Below, one piece after another: positions 50,040-59,250 of a DNA stretch of 64,000 nucleotides (positions within the stretch are counted from its first letter, which is position 1; every line of letters starts with the position of its first letter). The translations under genes and the position numbers were made by a program. Under the pieces are notes generated by a model. That model was not told the DNA's origin. It did no database searches and saw nothing but the letters and a program-made list of their open reading frames with translations. The DNA lies in NCBI GenBank assembly GCA_002344785.1, contig DDUL01000022.1:23048-87047 (forward strand). Direction: 5' to 3'. The DNA is from Bdellovibrionaceae bacterium UBA2339 (GTDB lineage: Bacteria > Bdellovibrionota > Bdellovibrionia > Bdellovibrionales > JAMPXM01).

Positions 50040-51773
50040 GTGAGTTCAGGGCGTGGTCCATTGAACAAACTGACGGTCGACACTTCGGCGCGCACAGCTG
50101 TGCTTTGCGCATGGCTGATCCTGTCTGTGTTGGGCTGGCCCGACACTTCCCACGCCAATCGAAGAGGACCTGCGAGCTGTCCGATTCCCCCATCGCAGCG
50201 ACCCGATGTTCCCGAGTGTCCACCTGACGGCACGATGTTGCCGGAGACTTATCCCGCGGCCGCCGTTGTGCTGTCGGACGATGTTTTAGTCGGCGAAGAT
50301 CGGCTCGCGGCGCGTATGGGGATCGATCGTCATCGCGTGATCGGCGACAAAGCCATCAGCATTCTGCGTGCGTCAGGTCAGCATCCGCCGGTGATGTTTC
50401 TCAACATGGATGCGGCCTCGGTCCGCGTGATCGAGCAGCGTATACGCCGTGAAGCTCCTGATCGCACCACGCAGGCGCGCTGGTTGGCATCGCTTCGGCG
50501 CACCGGCGCGCAATCTTTCAACTGGCAGCAAGACATCATGCAGCCGTTCTTTGATCCGCGCACGGGTCGGCCGGTGATTCGCGGTGTGGATCGCTACGTG
50601 AATCAGGGATTCAACGCCAATGCGACGCTCGCGGCGATCAGTGCAGCGGCCGCGCAGTGTGGTGTGACGACGGGGCCGACGATGCGACGTGAAGGCTCGC
50701 TGGAAAATGGACATGGTGGCGGAAACATCGAGGCTTATCCCGGCGGCAACTGTGTGTTGGGTACAAATCATCTCGAGTCGGGACAATGGAGTCAGTATTC
50801 GACCGAGGCCTGCGGCGGCCAGCGGCCTTTGCAAATCGACACTTCGTTTTTGGGTGTGGGTCACACCGATGAGATCTTCAGTGTGGTGCCGTCCAATCAA
50901 AGTCGATGCGGCTTTGCGGTGATGGTGGCGTCGCCGCGTTTGGGATTAGAGTTGCTGGAGCGAAATCGTTCGCAGGCGATGTTGAACTGGGAGCAGGACG
51001 TGGGGCCTGAACAACGACGCGGACGCATCGAGAATTACGATGCTTGGCGCGATGTCTGTCGTCGTTGGCGCGAGACGCGGGTCGAGCGGCGCGAGCGCCC
51101 TGGAGGATCACGGGGGACTCGCACGCAGGGCCTGCGTTGGATTTGGTCACCTCGCGAGGCGAGAGCCGGCATCAGTATTGAGCCGGCTCCCGCGTCGGAG
51201 CCCGCGCCGCGAAGCTCACGGCCCACCACGCCACGATCCACCGAGACGCCCGTCGGCGATTCGCCGGTCGAGGCGAGGCCACTGCTGAATTGCGAAGACA
51301 TGACCAATGCCGATCTGCTGGCGGCGATGGATATGCCGGGCCGAAACGGTGAAGGTTCATTGCGTGATTACAACATGGCCATTCAGGCCATCATGGATCG
51401 CAACACCGAGGCTTTGCGAGCGCGACTTCGTGAAACGAACAATGGTTGCGACGTGCCGTTCATTGAAGTGCCGAATCTCTTTCACGGTCGAATGGCGGGC
51501 TCAGGAGCAGAAGCCCGGCCCACGAACGCGCTGGGTATCTTCAGCAATCCGACAAATGGTTTAAACATCAATGGACGCTTCATCTTTCCGGATCCAGGCA
51601 ATGCGGCATTTCGACGCGAGTTGAATCAGCGAATGCGCGGGCACGGAGTGGAGGCGGATCATGTCGACATGACTTATGCGCATTTGGCCCAAGGAAATTT
51701 GCATTGTTCGAGCAATGTGTTGCGATACTGTCGTCCTCGGGCGAACGCGCGACCACAGGGAGGGCGTCGATGA
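50040..51773 (+). CDS. Exported protein-arginine deiminase (PAD)-like enzyme, copy 2
   Basis: 577 residues from GTG 50040, chosen because GAGG lies eight bases upstream (GTG 50031 is an alternative). A signal peptide covers about 18-39 (AVLCAWLILSVLGWPDTSHA). Catalytic blocks: FNWQQD (Asp165), GGGNIEAYPGG (Asn229), IDTSFLGVGHTDEIFSVVP (His275, Asp277), FIEVPNLF and GNLHCSSNV (Cys556). It aligns along its length with copy 1, including RPDVPECP near the mature start and LRYCRPRA at the end. A Pro/Ser/Thr/Arg-rich linker (about 372-412) lies in the insert before the last block. The proteins are clearly diverged, so the duplication is not recent. Overlaps its own partner gene by ATGA. Confidence 0.85.
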   Translation: MSSGRGPLNKLTVDTSARTAVLCAWLILSVLGWPDTSHANRRGPASCPIPPSQRPDVPECPPDGTMLPETYPAAAVVLSDDVLVGEDRLAARMGIDRHRVIGDKAISILRASGQHPPVMFLNMDAASVRVIEQRIRREAPDRTTQARWLASLRRTGAQSFNWQQDIMQPFFDPRTGRPVIRGVDRYVNQGFNANATLAAISAAAAQCGVTTGPTMRREGSLENGHGGGNIEAYPGGNCVLGTNHLESGQWSQYSTEACGGQRPLQIDTSFLGVGHTDEIFSVVPSNQSRCGFAVMVASPRLGLELLERNRSQAMLNWEQDVGPEQRRGRIENYDAWRDVCRRWRETRVERRERPGGSRGTRTQGLRWIWSPREARAGISIEPAPASEPAPRSSRPTTPRSTETPVGDSPVEARPLLNCEDMTNADLLAAMDMPGRNGEGSLRDYNMAIQAIMDRNTEALRARLRETNNGCDVPFIEVPNLFHGRMAGSGAEARPTNALGIFSNPTNGLNINGRFIFPDPGNAAFRRELNQRMRGHGVEADHVDMTYAHLAQGNLHCSSNVLRYCRPRANARPQGGRR

Positions 51774-52387
51774 AGATCTCGCATGCGAGCGAAAGACTCA
51801 GCCTTCGGCCTCCGGGCTTTTCGGCTCGGCGATTGTTGATCGTCTGGTCCCTATTCTGGTCGATGGCGTCGACGTTCATCGCGCTCGACGCCGAAGCGCG
51901 GGACCTGATCCGCTGCTCGGGGCAAGCGCGCGATGTGCGATGGACTTGGAAGATCGACACCAATGGCAAAGCGGGAATTGAATTTGTCACCGCTCAAGGC
52001 CAGCGACATAGTTGCCCACTGTTTCTGTTGAACATTTCAGACTATCGCCGAGGTGTTGCGCCCGAAGTGGTCTTTGATGTTGAGCGCGTGCGCGCGTGCA
52101 CGCCGCGCTTGCCGGACACTTTGCGTGAGAATTTGGCCGTGTCCCATCAGTTGCGTTCATCGACTCGCGATGATCGCCGAGGCCAAGCCCGTGCGGTGAT
52201 CTTCCGTGCGGATTCAGAGAGCGAGTGTCGGCACCAGCCGATGCGGTCCGTGGATCTGGAAATGTTGATTCGAAAAATTCGCGCGCGTGGTCCGCAGGTG
52301 CCGGCGGGTGTGCCCGAAGAAGCGCCCGACGACATTCGTAAAGCCGCCGAGCAGGGGCGCGCGATGAGCGATGGTGTTTCGCGATAG
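51770..52387 (+). CDS. Small exported four-cysteine protein, partner of PAD-like copy 2
   Basis: 205 residues. Signal segment about 20-43 (RLLIVWSLFWSMASTFIALD then AEA). Cysteines at 49, 82, 110 and 153 match those of the first partner protein; 82 to 110 is the same 28-residue gap, and the motif C-[ST]-P-x-L is shared. It has about 45 extra C-terminal residues, charged and helical. The ATG overlaps the PAD-like stop codon. Conservation of the pair in both modules argues for a function tied to the deiminase. An in-frame upstream region to 51704 is not needed. Confidence 0.8.
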   Translation: MKISHASERLSLRPPGFSARRLLIVWSLFWSMASTFIALDAEARDLIRCSGQARDVRWTWKIDTNGKAGIEFVTAQGQRHSCPLFLLNISDYRRGVAPEVVFDVERVRACTPRLPDTLRENLAVSHQLRSSTRDDRRGQARAVIFRADSESECRHQPMRSVDLEMLIRKIRARGPQVPAGVPEEAPDDIRKAAEQGRAMSDGVSR

Positions 52388-52389
52388 GC

Positions 52390-52419
52390 GACGACGGCCC
52401 AAGTCTCAGCTTGGTCGTC
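52390..52419. terminator. Possible bidirectional terminator between convergent genes
   Basis: Inner stem CCAAG/CTTGG with outer GACGA/TCGTC and a four-base bulge, lying between the partner gene stop and the pepN stop. No T-tract. Confidence 0.35.
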
Positions 52420-52439
52420 ACATCAGCTTTCCCAGCGCA

Positions 52440-55127
52440 CTAGGCGCGCGGCGCGAGTGCTTTTTCCACGATCTCTTTCACATTCGCCGAGAGGCGCGGC
52501 TCACCGAGCACGCGTCGCAACTCCGCTTCCATCAACTCACGTCGGTCGGCCTTGTAGGTGCGCCATGAATTGAATGCGGACACCAGTCGCGAGGCGACCT
52601 GCGGATTTCGCGCGTCGATGTCGAGAACCTGATCGGCGATGAATCGATATCCGGCACCGGACTTTTGGTGAAAACCGACTTGGTTGAAACGAGCGAAGGC
52701 CAACAGCAATGAGTAGATCTTGTTGGGGTTGTTGCGATCGAAGATCGGCGAGTCCATCAGTTCGCGAATTTCCTCAAGCGTGCGAGGTGCCGGTGATGTC
52801 GCGCGGATGGTGAGCCACTTGTTGACGACCAAGGGCTCGTTTCGCCACTTGCCAATGAACTCTTCAAGTGCGGTCAGGCGCGCGGCTTGCGAGCTGCGGT
52901 TGAGGGCCTCAAGCGCACCCAGCTCCGTGGTCATGTCTTTGGCCTCGCGACGTTGGCGAAGCGCGCGATCGAGGTCGCGAACATCATCTGACAAACAAAG
53001 ATAAGTCAGAGCCGTGTTGCGCAAGGCGCGCTCGCCCATGGCTCGGCCGCTTCGCGGGCCGCGTGGATCTTGAATCGCGGCGGCGCTGAGGCGCTGATTG
53101 AGTTGTTCGTAAATTTCTTCGAAGCGCGGGCGAAAGCGTTTGGCGATCTCACGTTGCAGACCGGAGTGGGCTTGAAAGACTTCGTCCGGATCCACGTCGG
53201 AGAGGAACTGCTGCACATAGGCTTCGGCGGGGAGTTGCAACATGAAGCTCACAAACGCCGGATCCAACTCAGGCGCTTGGTCGAGCAGTCGCGCGAGTGC
53301 ATCGAGGACGCCGGCGCGAAGCTCAGGCGCTTGGGCCTCGGCTCTCAAGGTACTGAGCAGGCAGCGGAGCATGAGTTCCTGCGAGGTTTCCCAACGCGCG
53401 ACGGGATCGGCGTCGAACGACGCCAGAAAGCGCAAGTCGTCGACGGAAATCTCGCGCATGAGTTTGACGGGCGCGGAAAAGCCGCGCAGCAAAGACACGC
53501 GAGGGCGTTCGCGCAAGCCGGATTTTTTCCAGCGCTGTTCGAACTGTGTCACTTCGACAATCTCACTCGGGCCGAGATCGCGGCCATCCGCACCGATCAA
53601 GCCCAGCGCGACCGGGATGACTTGCGCTTGTTTGTCTCGTCCTTCGAGCTGTTCGGGAGTGCGTGGCAGTTCTTGGCGAAAACTCAATTCCAGCTCGCCG
53701 CGTTCGGCGTGCCAAATTTCATGAACGAAAAGTTTGGGTGTGCCGGCCTGTTCATACCACAGCTTAAACTGCGTCAGATCACGGCCGCTGGCATCCGCCA
53801 TCGCCTTGACGAAGTCGTCACACGTCGCCGCCGTTCCATCGTGTCGCTCAAAATACAAATCCATTCCACGACGAAACTTCTCAGCGCCAAGCAAGGTGTG
53901 AATCATGCGAATCACTTCCGCGCCCTTTTCGTAAACCGTCAGCGTGTAGAAGTTGTCGATTGAAACATAAGACTTCGGGCGCACCGGATGCGCCATGGGT
54001 CCCGCGTCTTCAGCGAACTGATGTGTGCGCAGGCGAATCACGTCTTCAATCCGCTTCACCGCGCGCGAGCCGATGTCGGAAGAAAACTCCTGGTCACGGA
54101 ACACCGTGAGACCTTCTTTGAGCGAAAGCTGAAACCAGTCGCGGCAGGTGACGCGATTGCCGGTCCAATTGTGGAAGTATTCGTGACCCACGACGGCCGT
54201 CACATTGTGAAAGTCCTTATCCGTCGCCGTGGTGGGATCCGCCAACACGTAGTGCGCGTTGAAAACGTTCAGGCCTTTGTTCTCCATCGCGCCCATGTTG
54301 AAATCATCGGCGACGACGATCATGTAGACGTTGAGATCGTACTCCAAGCCATAAACGTCTTCGTCCCATTTCATCGCCAGCTTGAGCGAATCCAGCGCAT
54401 GCTGGCAGCGCGCTTCCATGCCTCGTCGGCAATAAATTTCGAGCGAAACATCGCGACCTGAACGTGTGGTGAAGCGGCCTCGCAAGCAACCGAGATCGCC
54501 CGCGACGAGTGCAAACAAATAGCTGGGTTTATTGAACGGATCTTTCCACACCGATTCGTGACGACCGCCATCAAGGCGGCGCGAGCGCACGAAGTTGCCG
54601 TTCGATAACAGCACGGGATATTTGGCTTCGTCGGCCTCGATCTCCACCTGATAAGTTGCCATGACGTCGGGACGATCGATGAAATAGGTGATCTTGCGGA
54701 AGCTTTCGGCTTCACATTGCGTGCAAAACATCGAACCGGTTTTGTAGAGACCTTCGCAGGCCAAATTTTTGTGGGGTTCGATTTCGACGACGGCCTCGAC
54801 GATGAAGTCGTTGAGGTGTTGCGGAACGGCCAGCTCGAGACCGAGCTCGAAGAGTCGACACTGACCGGCTTCTTGCGGTGAGGTGGTGCACGGATCGACG
54901 CGCTTACCGTTCAAAGACAATTCGACGAGTTTGAGGTTTTCGCCGTCCAACCAGAGCACGGTGGCGTGGGGATCTTGGCGCTTGACGCTGAGGCGCGAGC
55001 GCACGACGCATCGATCTTCATGCAGCTCAAAGCGCAACCACACGGTGTCGATGTTGAATGCCGGCGGCTTATAGTCTTCGAGCCGAATGGTGTGCGGAGG
55101 CTTTTGTTGAGATTCGAGTTCGCGCAT
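52440..55127 (-). CDS. pepN: Aminopeptidase N (M1 family)
   Basis: 895 residues, close to Escherichia coli PepN (870). Substrate-recognition block GAMENKGLNVFN, zinc site HEYFHNWTGNRVTCRDWFQLSLKEG (HExxH plus downstream Glu) and the tyrosine block YTLTVYEKGAEVIRM are intact; the C-terminal DUF3458-type helical domain is present. It removes N-terminal residues from peptides in the cytoplasm. The start is the ATG at 55127 with AAAGGA six bases upstream; the ATG at 55133 lies inside the spacing and an upstream TTG at 55163 is less likely. Downstream of the LysR gene on the same strand. Confidence 0.95.
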   Translation of the reverse strand: MRELESQQKPPHTIRLEDYKPPAFNIDTVWLRFELHEDRCVVRSRLSVKRQDPHATVLWLDGENLKLVELSLNGKRVDPCTTSPQEAGQCRLFELGLELAVPQHLNDFIVEAVVEIEPHKNLACEGLYKTGSMFCTQCEAESFRKITYFIDRPDVMATYQVEIEADEAKYPVLLSNGNFVRSRRLDGGRHESVWKDPFNKPSYLFALVAGDLGCLRGRFTTRSGRDVSLEIYCRRGMEARCQHALDSLKLAMKWDEDVYGLEYDLNVYMIVVADDFNMGAMENKGLNVFNAHYVLADPTTATDKDFHNVTAVVGHEYFHNWTGNRVTCRDWFQLSLKEGLTVFRDQEFSSDIGSRAVKRIEDVIRLRTHQFAEDAGPMAHPVRPKSYVSIDNFYTLTVYEKGAEVIRMIHTLLGAEKFRRGMDLYFERHDGTAATCDDFVKAMADASGRDLTQFKLWYEQAGTPKLFVHEIWHAERGELELSFRQELPRTPEQLEGRDKQAQVIPVALGLIGADGRDLGPSEIVEVTQFEQRWKKSGLRERPRVSLLRGFSAPVKLMREISVDDLRFLASFDADPVARWETSQELMLRCLLSTLRAEAQAPELRAGVLDALARLLDQAPELDPAFVSFMLQLPAEAYVQQFLSDVDPDEVFQAHSGLQREIAKRFRPRFEEIYEQLNQRLSAAAIQDPRGPRSGRAMGERALRNTALTYLCLSDDVRDLDRALRQRREAKDMTTELGALEALNRSSQAARLTALEEFIGKWRNEPLVVNKWLTIRATSPAPRTLEEIRELMDSPIFDRNNPNKIYSLLLAFARFNQVGFHQKSGAGYRFIADQVLDIDARNPQVASRLVSAFNSWRTYKADRRELMEAELRRVLGEPRLSANVKEIVEKALAPRA

Positions 55128-55210
55128 TCGCATTCCTTTATGACGGATTTCAGTTCCGCTCAACTTTTGCTGGCCAGTTCAGCCAAAAGCCAAAGACCAG
55201 CGGCCGATTT

Positions 55211-56023
55211 TTAGCCGACACTCACCTTCATCGACATGAGCTTCTCCCAAATCATCGGCGGCAAAATTTCACTGCCAATCAGCATGACCGGTTGCTCCGT
55301 CGTTGTGCCGGGTCGCTTGGCGAAAACTTCGGAGGGCACCTGGCCGCGCACATCACCGCGCTCCATGAGCAATCGCCGCACCGCCAGGGAGTTGGAGACA
55401 AAGAGTCGCGATTGCGAAGTTTCGTCCTTTTCGCGTTTGGCTGAGCTGCGCTTGCCGGTTTGGATCAAGTTCGCATACTCGAAGGGACTCAACACGCGTA
55501 AACCTTTAGTGGGACCCACCATCAGCAAGTCTTGCCAGCCCAATGAGCGCACATAGCGGTGTTTGGCGCGGCCGGGCTCGCGGCAAGTCAGCACCAAATC
55601 AAGCTCATCTTTCTCAAAGTGCTCTTCGAGCTCGCTCAAATCATAAACATTGAGTTCGAGTACCGGAATTTTGGTTTCGCGCAGAAAACCATGCGCAATT
55701 TCAATCGCCAGCGGCACCAAGCCTTCGAGCGTTCCCATATGCACATGTTGCAGTTGATCGCCGCTTTGCAGCTCTTGCAGTTGTGCGGAGAGTTTGCGGG
55801 AGTTGCGGAAGTAAACGTCCGCGACTTTGTACGCCACTGGCGTCCAACCTGACTTGCGGCGCGCGGCGCGATCCAGGAGCACGACACCCAACTCTTCTTC
55901 GAGCTTGGCGATGAGTCGCGAGAGTTGCGGCTGCGAGAGGCCAATGTGCGAGGCCGCTGCGGACAAGTTCTTGTGGTGAATGGCTTTGCTCAGCACGCTG
56001 AGTGGCCAGTGAAGATGGTCCAT
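55211..56023 (-). CDS. LysR-type transcriptional regulator
   Basis: 270 residues. The winged helix-turn-helix is at about 9-65: FSKAIHHKNLSAAASHIGLSQPQLSRLIAKLEEELG-like arrangement (here LSVLSKAIHHKNLSAAA then SHIGLSQPQLSRLIAKLE), followed by VVLLDR. The effector domain is somewhat short and ends with LIGSEILPPMIW. The gene is divergent from the 56128 gene and 83 bases upstream of pepN, so either could be its target. Confidence 0.87.
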   Translation of the reverse strand: MDHLHWPLSVLSKAIHHKNLSAAASHIGLSQPQLSRLIAKLEEELGVVLLDRAARRKSGWTPVAYKVADVYFRNSRKLSAQLQELQSGDQLQHVHMGTLEGLVPLAIEIAHGFLRETKIPVLELNVYDLSELEEHFEKDELDLVLTCREPGRAKHRYVRSLGWQDLLMVGPTKGLRVLSPFEYANLIQTGKRSSAKREKDETSQSRLFVSNSLAVRRLLMERGDVRGQVPSEVFAKRPGTTTEQPVMLIGSEILPPMIWEKLMSMKVSVG

Positions 56024-56046
56024 GCGGCGAACTATGTATCAGGCGA

Positions 56047-56065
56047 ATATTGAAATTCCAAGTAT
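56047..56065. promoter_or_regulatory. Possible LysR-type binding dyad in the divergent promoter
   Basis: TTGAAATTCCAA (56050-56061) with partial outer symmetry, in an AT-rich part of the 104-base divergent spacer. Weak evidence. Confidence 0.3.
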
Positions 56066-56127
56066 GTATTGTGCGGGGAGGGTGGGCTCGACTTAGGTTG
56101 GGTTCAACTGTCTCATAGGAGGCCCGT

Positions 56128-56781
56128 ATGAACATCATGACGCGTTTAATTGGATTTGGCGCCTTGGCACTTTCCATCAGCGTCCTGCTGACCTCGACGC
56201 CCGCGATGGCACAGACGGCGGTTGATTCGGAACAAACCGATCCCGCATCGACCCAAGCCGCAACTCAAGGTGCCGACTTAGCCACTGAACAAGCAACTGA
56301 ACAAGCAACTGAACCCGCATTGGGCCACACGGCCTCACATTTGCCATCACATCTAGCAGCAAAGACAACGGCTGGCGATCCGCTGATGATCCTTTGCGAC
56401 AGTCTCGATGGCGACACGCATTTTCAGGTGGATCTTGAAGAAGGTGTGGCGAACGAAGCGCCGACGGCCTTGGACATGTTTGTCTACGATCCGACGGTTT
56501 CTGAAGCCAACTCACTCATCGCACATTTTGATTCCGAAGATGGTTTGTTGAACAACACCAATGGTGTGCTCGTGGGCTATGTGGATCCCAAGAACCCCAA
56601 GACTGGTCGTAAAGGTGAGCGCATCGGCGGCACGCGCCTTGGAGCGCTTCGCAGCGTGATGTTGGATCTGAACATCGATTTGATCTCGAAGCGGTCGCGC
56701 AAGGCTTATTCAGGCCAAGCCATTTACCTGAAGAAAAACGGCGATCAGCTGGTTCAAGATCTGACCTGCACCATCGAGTGA
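56128..56781 (+). CDS. Exported protein of unknown function
   Basis: 217 residues. A good signal peptide (GFGALALSISVLLTSTPAMAQ, about 9-29) is followed by a Thr/Gln/Glu-rich repeat region with TEQATEQATEP coded by 12-base repeats. A compact C-terminal domain of about 140 residues follows, with two cysteines (ILCDSLDGDTHFQVDLEEG, QDLTCTIE). AGGAGG five bases before the ATG. Similar Thr/Glu linkers occur in other exported proteins of this window. No family recognised. Confidence 0.8.
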   Translation: MNIMTRLIGFGALALSISVLLTSTPAMAQTAVDSEQTDPASTQAATQGADLATEQATEQATEPALGHTASHLPSHLAAKTTAGDPLMILCDSLDGDTHFQVDLEEGVANEAPTALDMFVYDPTVSEANSLIAHFDSEDGLLNNTNGVLVGYVDPKNPKTGRKGERIGGTRLGALRSVMLDLNIDLISKRSRKAYSGQAIYLKKNGDQLVQDLTCTIE

Positions 56782-56851
56782 TCGGCGCGTCGGCCCCGAT
56801 TGTCGGGCCTCGGGCTCTGGGGATCAAAGCTCAGGGGCGACTCGACGCGAA

Positions 56852-57631
56852 TTGAATTTCGCGGGCACTTCTCGCAATTTCTTGGGCGTGAACTCGTCGC
56901 AAAATCCAAACTCCTCACAGCCACAGGTTCGTCGGCGCCAAGCGGGCGGACTGCAAGCTATTGAAGTGCGCTCGCCACTTGCTGTGCCCAACCAACAAGT
57001 CGATCAACTGATCGTCTTGTTTCATGGTTATGGGGCGGACATGACGGACTTGGCTTCGTTGTCGATGGAAATCGAGGCCGAGGCCCCTGGCCGTCGCGTG
57101 TGGCTGTTTCCGAACGGCCACCATGAAGTGGATCTGGGCGGTCACTTCACCGGGCGAGCTTGGTTTCCGCTTCGCTTGGCGGAGCTCGAAGCTCAAGGCG
57201 TCGATTTCACGCAAGCGACACCGCCAGGTTTGGAGCGTGCGCGCGATCTGGCGTTGAAAGCTGTGGACCAAATGCGTGAAGAGTTGGGCCTTCAGTGGTC
57301 GCAAGTGGTGCTCGGTGGATTTTCGCAGGGCTCGATGCTCGCGCTGGAGCTTGCGCTTGTGACGCCGGAACCACCGCGGGCTTTGGTGATTTTGTCGGGA
57401 TCATTGGTCGATGAGCCGCGCTTAAGGCGCGAGCTTCCTCGGCGCAAAGCTCTGCGGTTCTTTCAGTCGCATGGTTTGCGCGATGGAATTCTCAATTACG
57501 AGTTGGCCGAGGGCCTTGAGCGCGTGTTGCGCGACAGTGGTCTGGATGGACAGCTGCTTGCGTTTCGAGGCGCGCACGAAATTCCGCGCGACGTCTTGGC
57601 CGCGCTCGCCCAATTTCTAAAGCGAACTTAA
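56852..57631 (+). CDS. Carboxylesterase/phospholipase-type alpha/beta hydrolase
   Basis: 259 residues of the Abhydrolase_2 family. Oxyanion block LIVLFHGYGADMTDL, nucleophile GGFSQGSMLAL, acid in QSHGLRDGIL and His in RGAHEIP. Related to YpfH and bacterial carboxylesterases with broad ester substrates. No signal peptide. The start is uncertain: TTG at 56852 or GTG at 56888, neither with a good site. It ends overlapping by four bases the stop of the convergent lipoprotein gene. Confidence 0.87.
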   Translation: MNFAGTSRNFLGVNSSQNPNSSQPQVRRRQAGGLQAIEVRSPLAVPNQQVDQLIVLFHGYGADMTDLASLSMEIEAEAPGRRVWLFPNGHHEVDLGGHFTGRAWFPLRLAELEAQGVDFTQATPPGLERARDLALKAVDQMREELGLQWSQVVLGGFSQGSMLALELALVTPEPPRALVILSGSLVDEPRLRRELPRRKALRFFQSHGLRDGILNYELAEGLERVLRDSGLDGQLLAFRGAHEIPRDVLAALAQFLKRT

Positions 57632-57972
57632 GGACAAAGATAAGCTTGGCCGCGCACAGCTGTGCCGGTGCCTGAAGTGCTCTCAAGCTTCACGACGTTT
57701 GCGCCTTTGAGGGCCGCATCGTTTTTCAAATCCTCTAGCGCTTGTTCGAAGCTGCCCTTCACAGACATATTGCGCCCTTCGACAAGTCCGAGATCTTTGC
57801 AGTCCTCATCAACTTCGTCGCGCGTGACTTTGATGTTTTTGCCTTCGGGTTTGATCGGCGGCGTGCTGGAGCAGCCGGCGATCGCAGCGGCGCAGGCCAG
57901 TGCGCTGGCGATAAAGAGAAACTGCAAGGGAAGGCTTTTTTCGGCGCGCGATGATCGATCTGAGTTGTTCAT
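57628..57972 (-). CDS. DUF4156-type lipoprotein
   Basis: 114 residues with a signal sequence and lipobox IAGC (Cys near 34). The rest matches DUF4156: CKDLGLVEGR, then ALEDLKNDAALKGANVVKLES and VRGQAYLCP, with the two conserved cysteines. Related small lipoproteins of unknown role are often in the outer membrane. The stop overlaps the stop of the convergent esterase gene. Confidence 0.85.
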   Translation of the reverse strand: MNNSDRSSRAEKSLPLQFLFIASALACAAAIAGCSSTPPIKPEGKNIKVTRDEVDEDCKDLGLVEGRNMSVKGSFEQALEDLKNDAALKGANVVKLESTSGTGTAVRGQAYLCP

Positions 57973-58109
57973 GCCTTAAGGCCAACTGAACTTCGCGGAC
58001 TCGTCCACTCATGGAGAATTGCGTCGGAGTGGCTTGAGCTTCGGGGCGAACTCAGTAGACTTGGGTAACACTTAACGCCTTGCGCTCCGGACTCGACTTC
58101 TGTCGAGGG

Positions 58110-59111
58110 ATGGCGGATGCGGCGGGCGAGGCCAAAGCTCGAGACCCACGAGCAGAAATGAGCGTCGTGAACGAAACCCAAGCGACGAACACGGCAAGCG
58201 CGCCCGCGACAAAAACTGAGTCACCTGAACGCTGGTGGCGCGCGGTCGCGCAAATCTTGGCGGATACGTTTCGGCGCGTGCGGCAAGTTGAACTGAAGAT
58301 GGTGGTGGGCTCTTTGTCGTATGCGACAGTGTTGGCCTTCGTGCCATTGTTGGCGGTCTCGGTCTCTGTCTTTCACCTGCTCGGTGGCTTCGAAAAAATG
58401 CTGAGCCTTGTGGGGCCGTTCATCGCTTCGCATTTGCGAGAAACTTCCGGAGCGGGTGCGACGAAGTTTTTGGAGACAGCTTTGCGGCGTGTGCACTCGG
58501 GCGCGTTGGGGGTCAGCGGGGCGGTGGTCTTGTTGTGGATCTCCACGCGTTTGTTTCATGAGATGGAGTCCGCGGTGCAGAGAGTGTGTCGCGTGCGGCG
58601 TCCACGCGCCCTATGGAAGCGACTGGGAGTTTATTGGGCGGTGATGTTCGCCGCGCCTCTCGTGCTGGCGGGGTTGTTGGGAGCTTTGGGCTCGAGGCAT
58701 CTGCAACTTTTGGCGATTTTGCCGCACACCTTGATTGGTGTGGTGGTGATGCTGGTGGCGTTGATCGCGGTGTACAAGTGGATTCCGGCCCGGCCAATTC
58801 AGTGGGGCCCAGCGCTGATCGGAGCATTGAGCGCGGCGACGGCCTTTGCGCTGGTGCAAGCGTCCTATGCGGCAGTGATGAAGCAGCTGTTTCGCTACTC
58901 GAAGGTTTACGGTTCGCTGACGGGCATGATTTTGTTTCTCACGTGGATCTCGGTGATGTGGTGGATTGTGCTTACGGGCGCGGCACTCACGGCGGTGTTG
59001 CAAGAGCGTCGCGAGCAATTGGCGCAATCGAGCGGGCCAGCCGCTGCCCGAGGTGAATGGGGCGGCCCGCCAGATGAAAAGTCAGATGGCCAGTCCGGTG
59101 GCCCCACTTAA
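58110..59111 (+). CDS. YihY/BrkB-family inner membrane protein
   Basis: 333 residues. After a hydrophilic start comes the YihY pattern of six membrane segments: SLSYATVLAFVPLLAVSVSVF, GALGVSGAVVLLWISTRLFHEMESAVQRV, AVMFAAPLVLAGLLGAL, and the late YSKVYGSLTGMILFLTWISVMWWIVLTGAALTAVLQERR as adjacent pieces. Function is unclear; the old name ribonuclease BN is incorrect for this family. Start choices are ATG 58110, ATG 58158 or TTG 58080, none well supported. Confidence 0.87.
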   Translation: MADAAGEAKARDPRAEMSVVNETQATNTASAPATKTESPERWWRAVAQILADTFRRVRQVELKMVVGSLSYATVLAFVPLLAVSVSVFHLLGGFEKMLSLVGPFIASHLRETSGAGATKFLETALRRVHSGALGVSGAVVLLWISTRLFHEMESAVQRVCRVRRPRALWKRLGVYWAVMFAAPLVLAGLLGALGSRHLQLLAILPHTLIGVVVMLVALIAVYKWIPARPIQWGPALIGALSAATAFALVQASYAAVMKQLFRYSKVYGSLTGMILFLTWISVMWWIVLTGAALTAVLQERREQLAQSSGPAAARGEWGGPPDEKSDGQSGGPT

Positions 59112-59250
59112 GAGATTCAGTGTCACCCGAGATTCTGTGCGGGTCGAAGCTCCGAGTTGAACTTCGCAGGGGCGAAGTCGATTCGCCGGCGGCCTCGATT
59201 TGTCGGCCTCGCGTTTTGACAAGCGCGCCGATTCGTTCAAAAGTGCCTTC

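Noticed and set aside
53070..53963. Plus-strand open frame of 297 codons opposite pepN
   Set aside because: It runs antisense to an intact aminopeptidase N domain and has no recognisable features.
56786..56820. GGCCCCGA/TCGGGCC hairpin after the 56128 gene as a terminator
   Set aside because: The arms are uneven and no T-tract follows, so the evidence is too weak to list.
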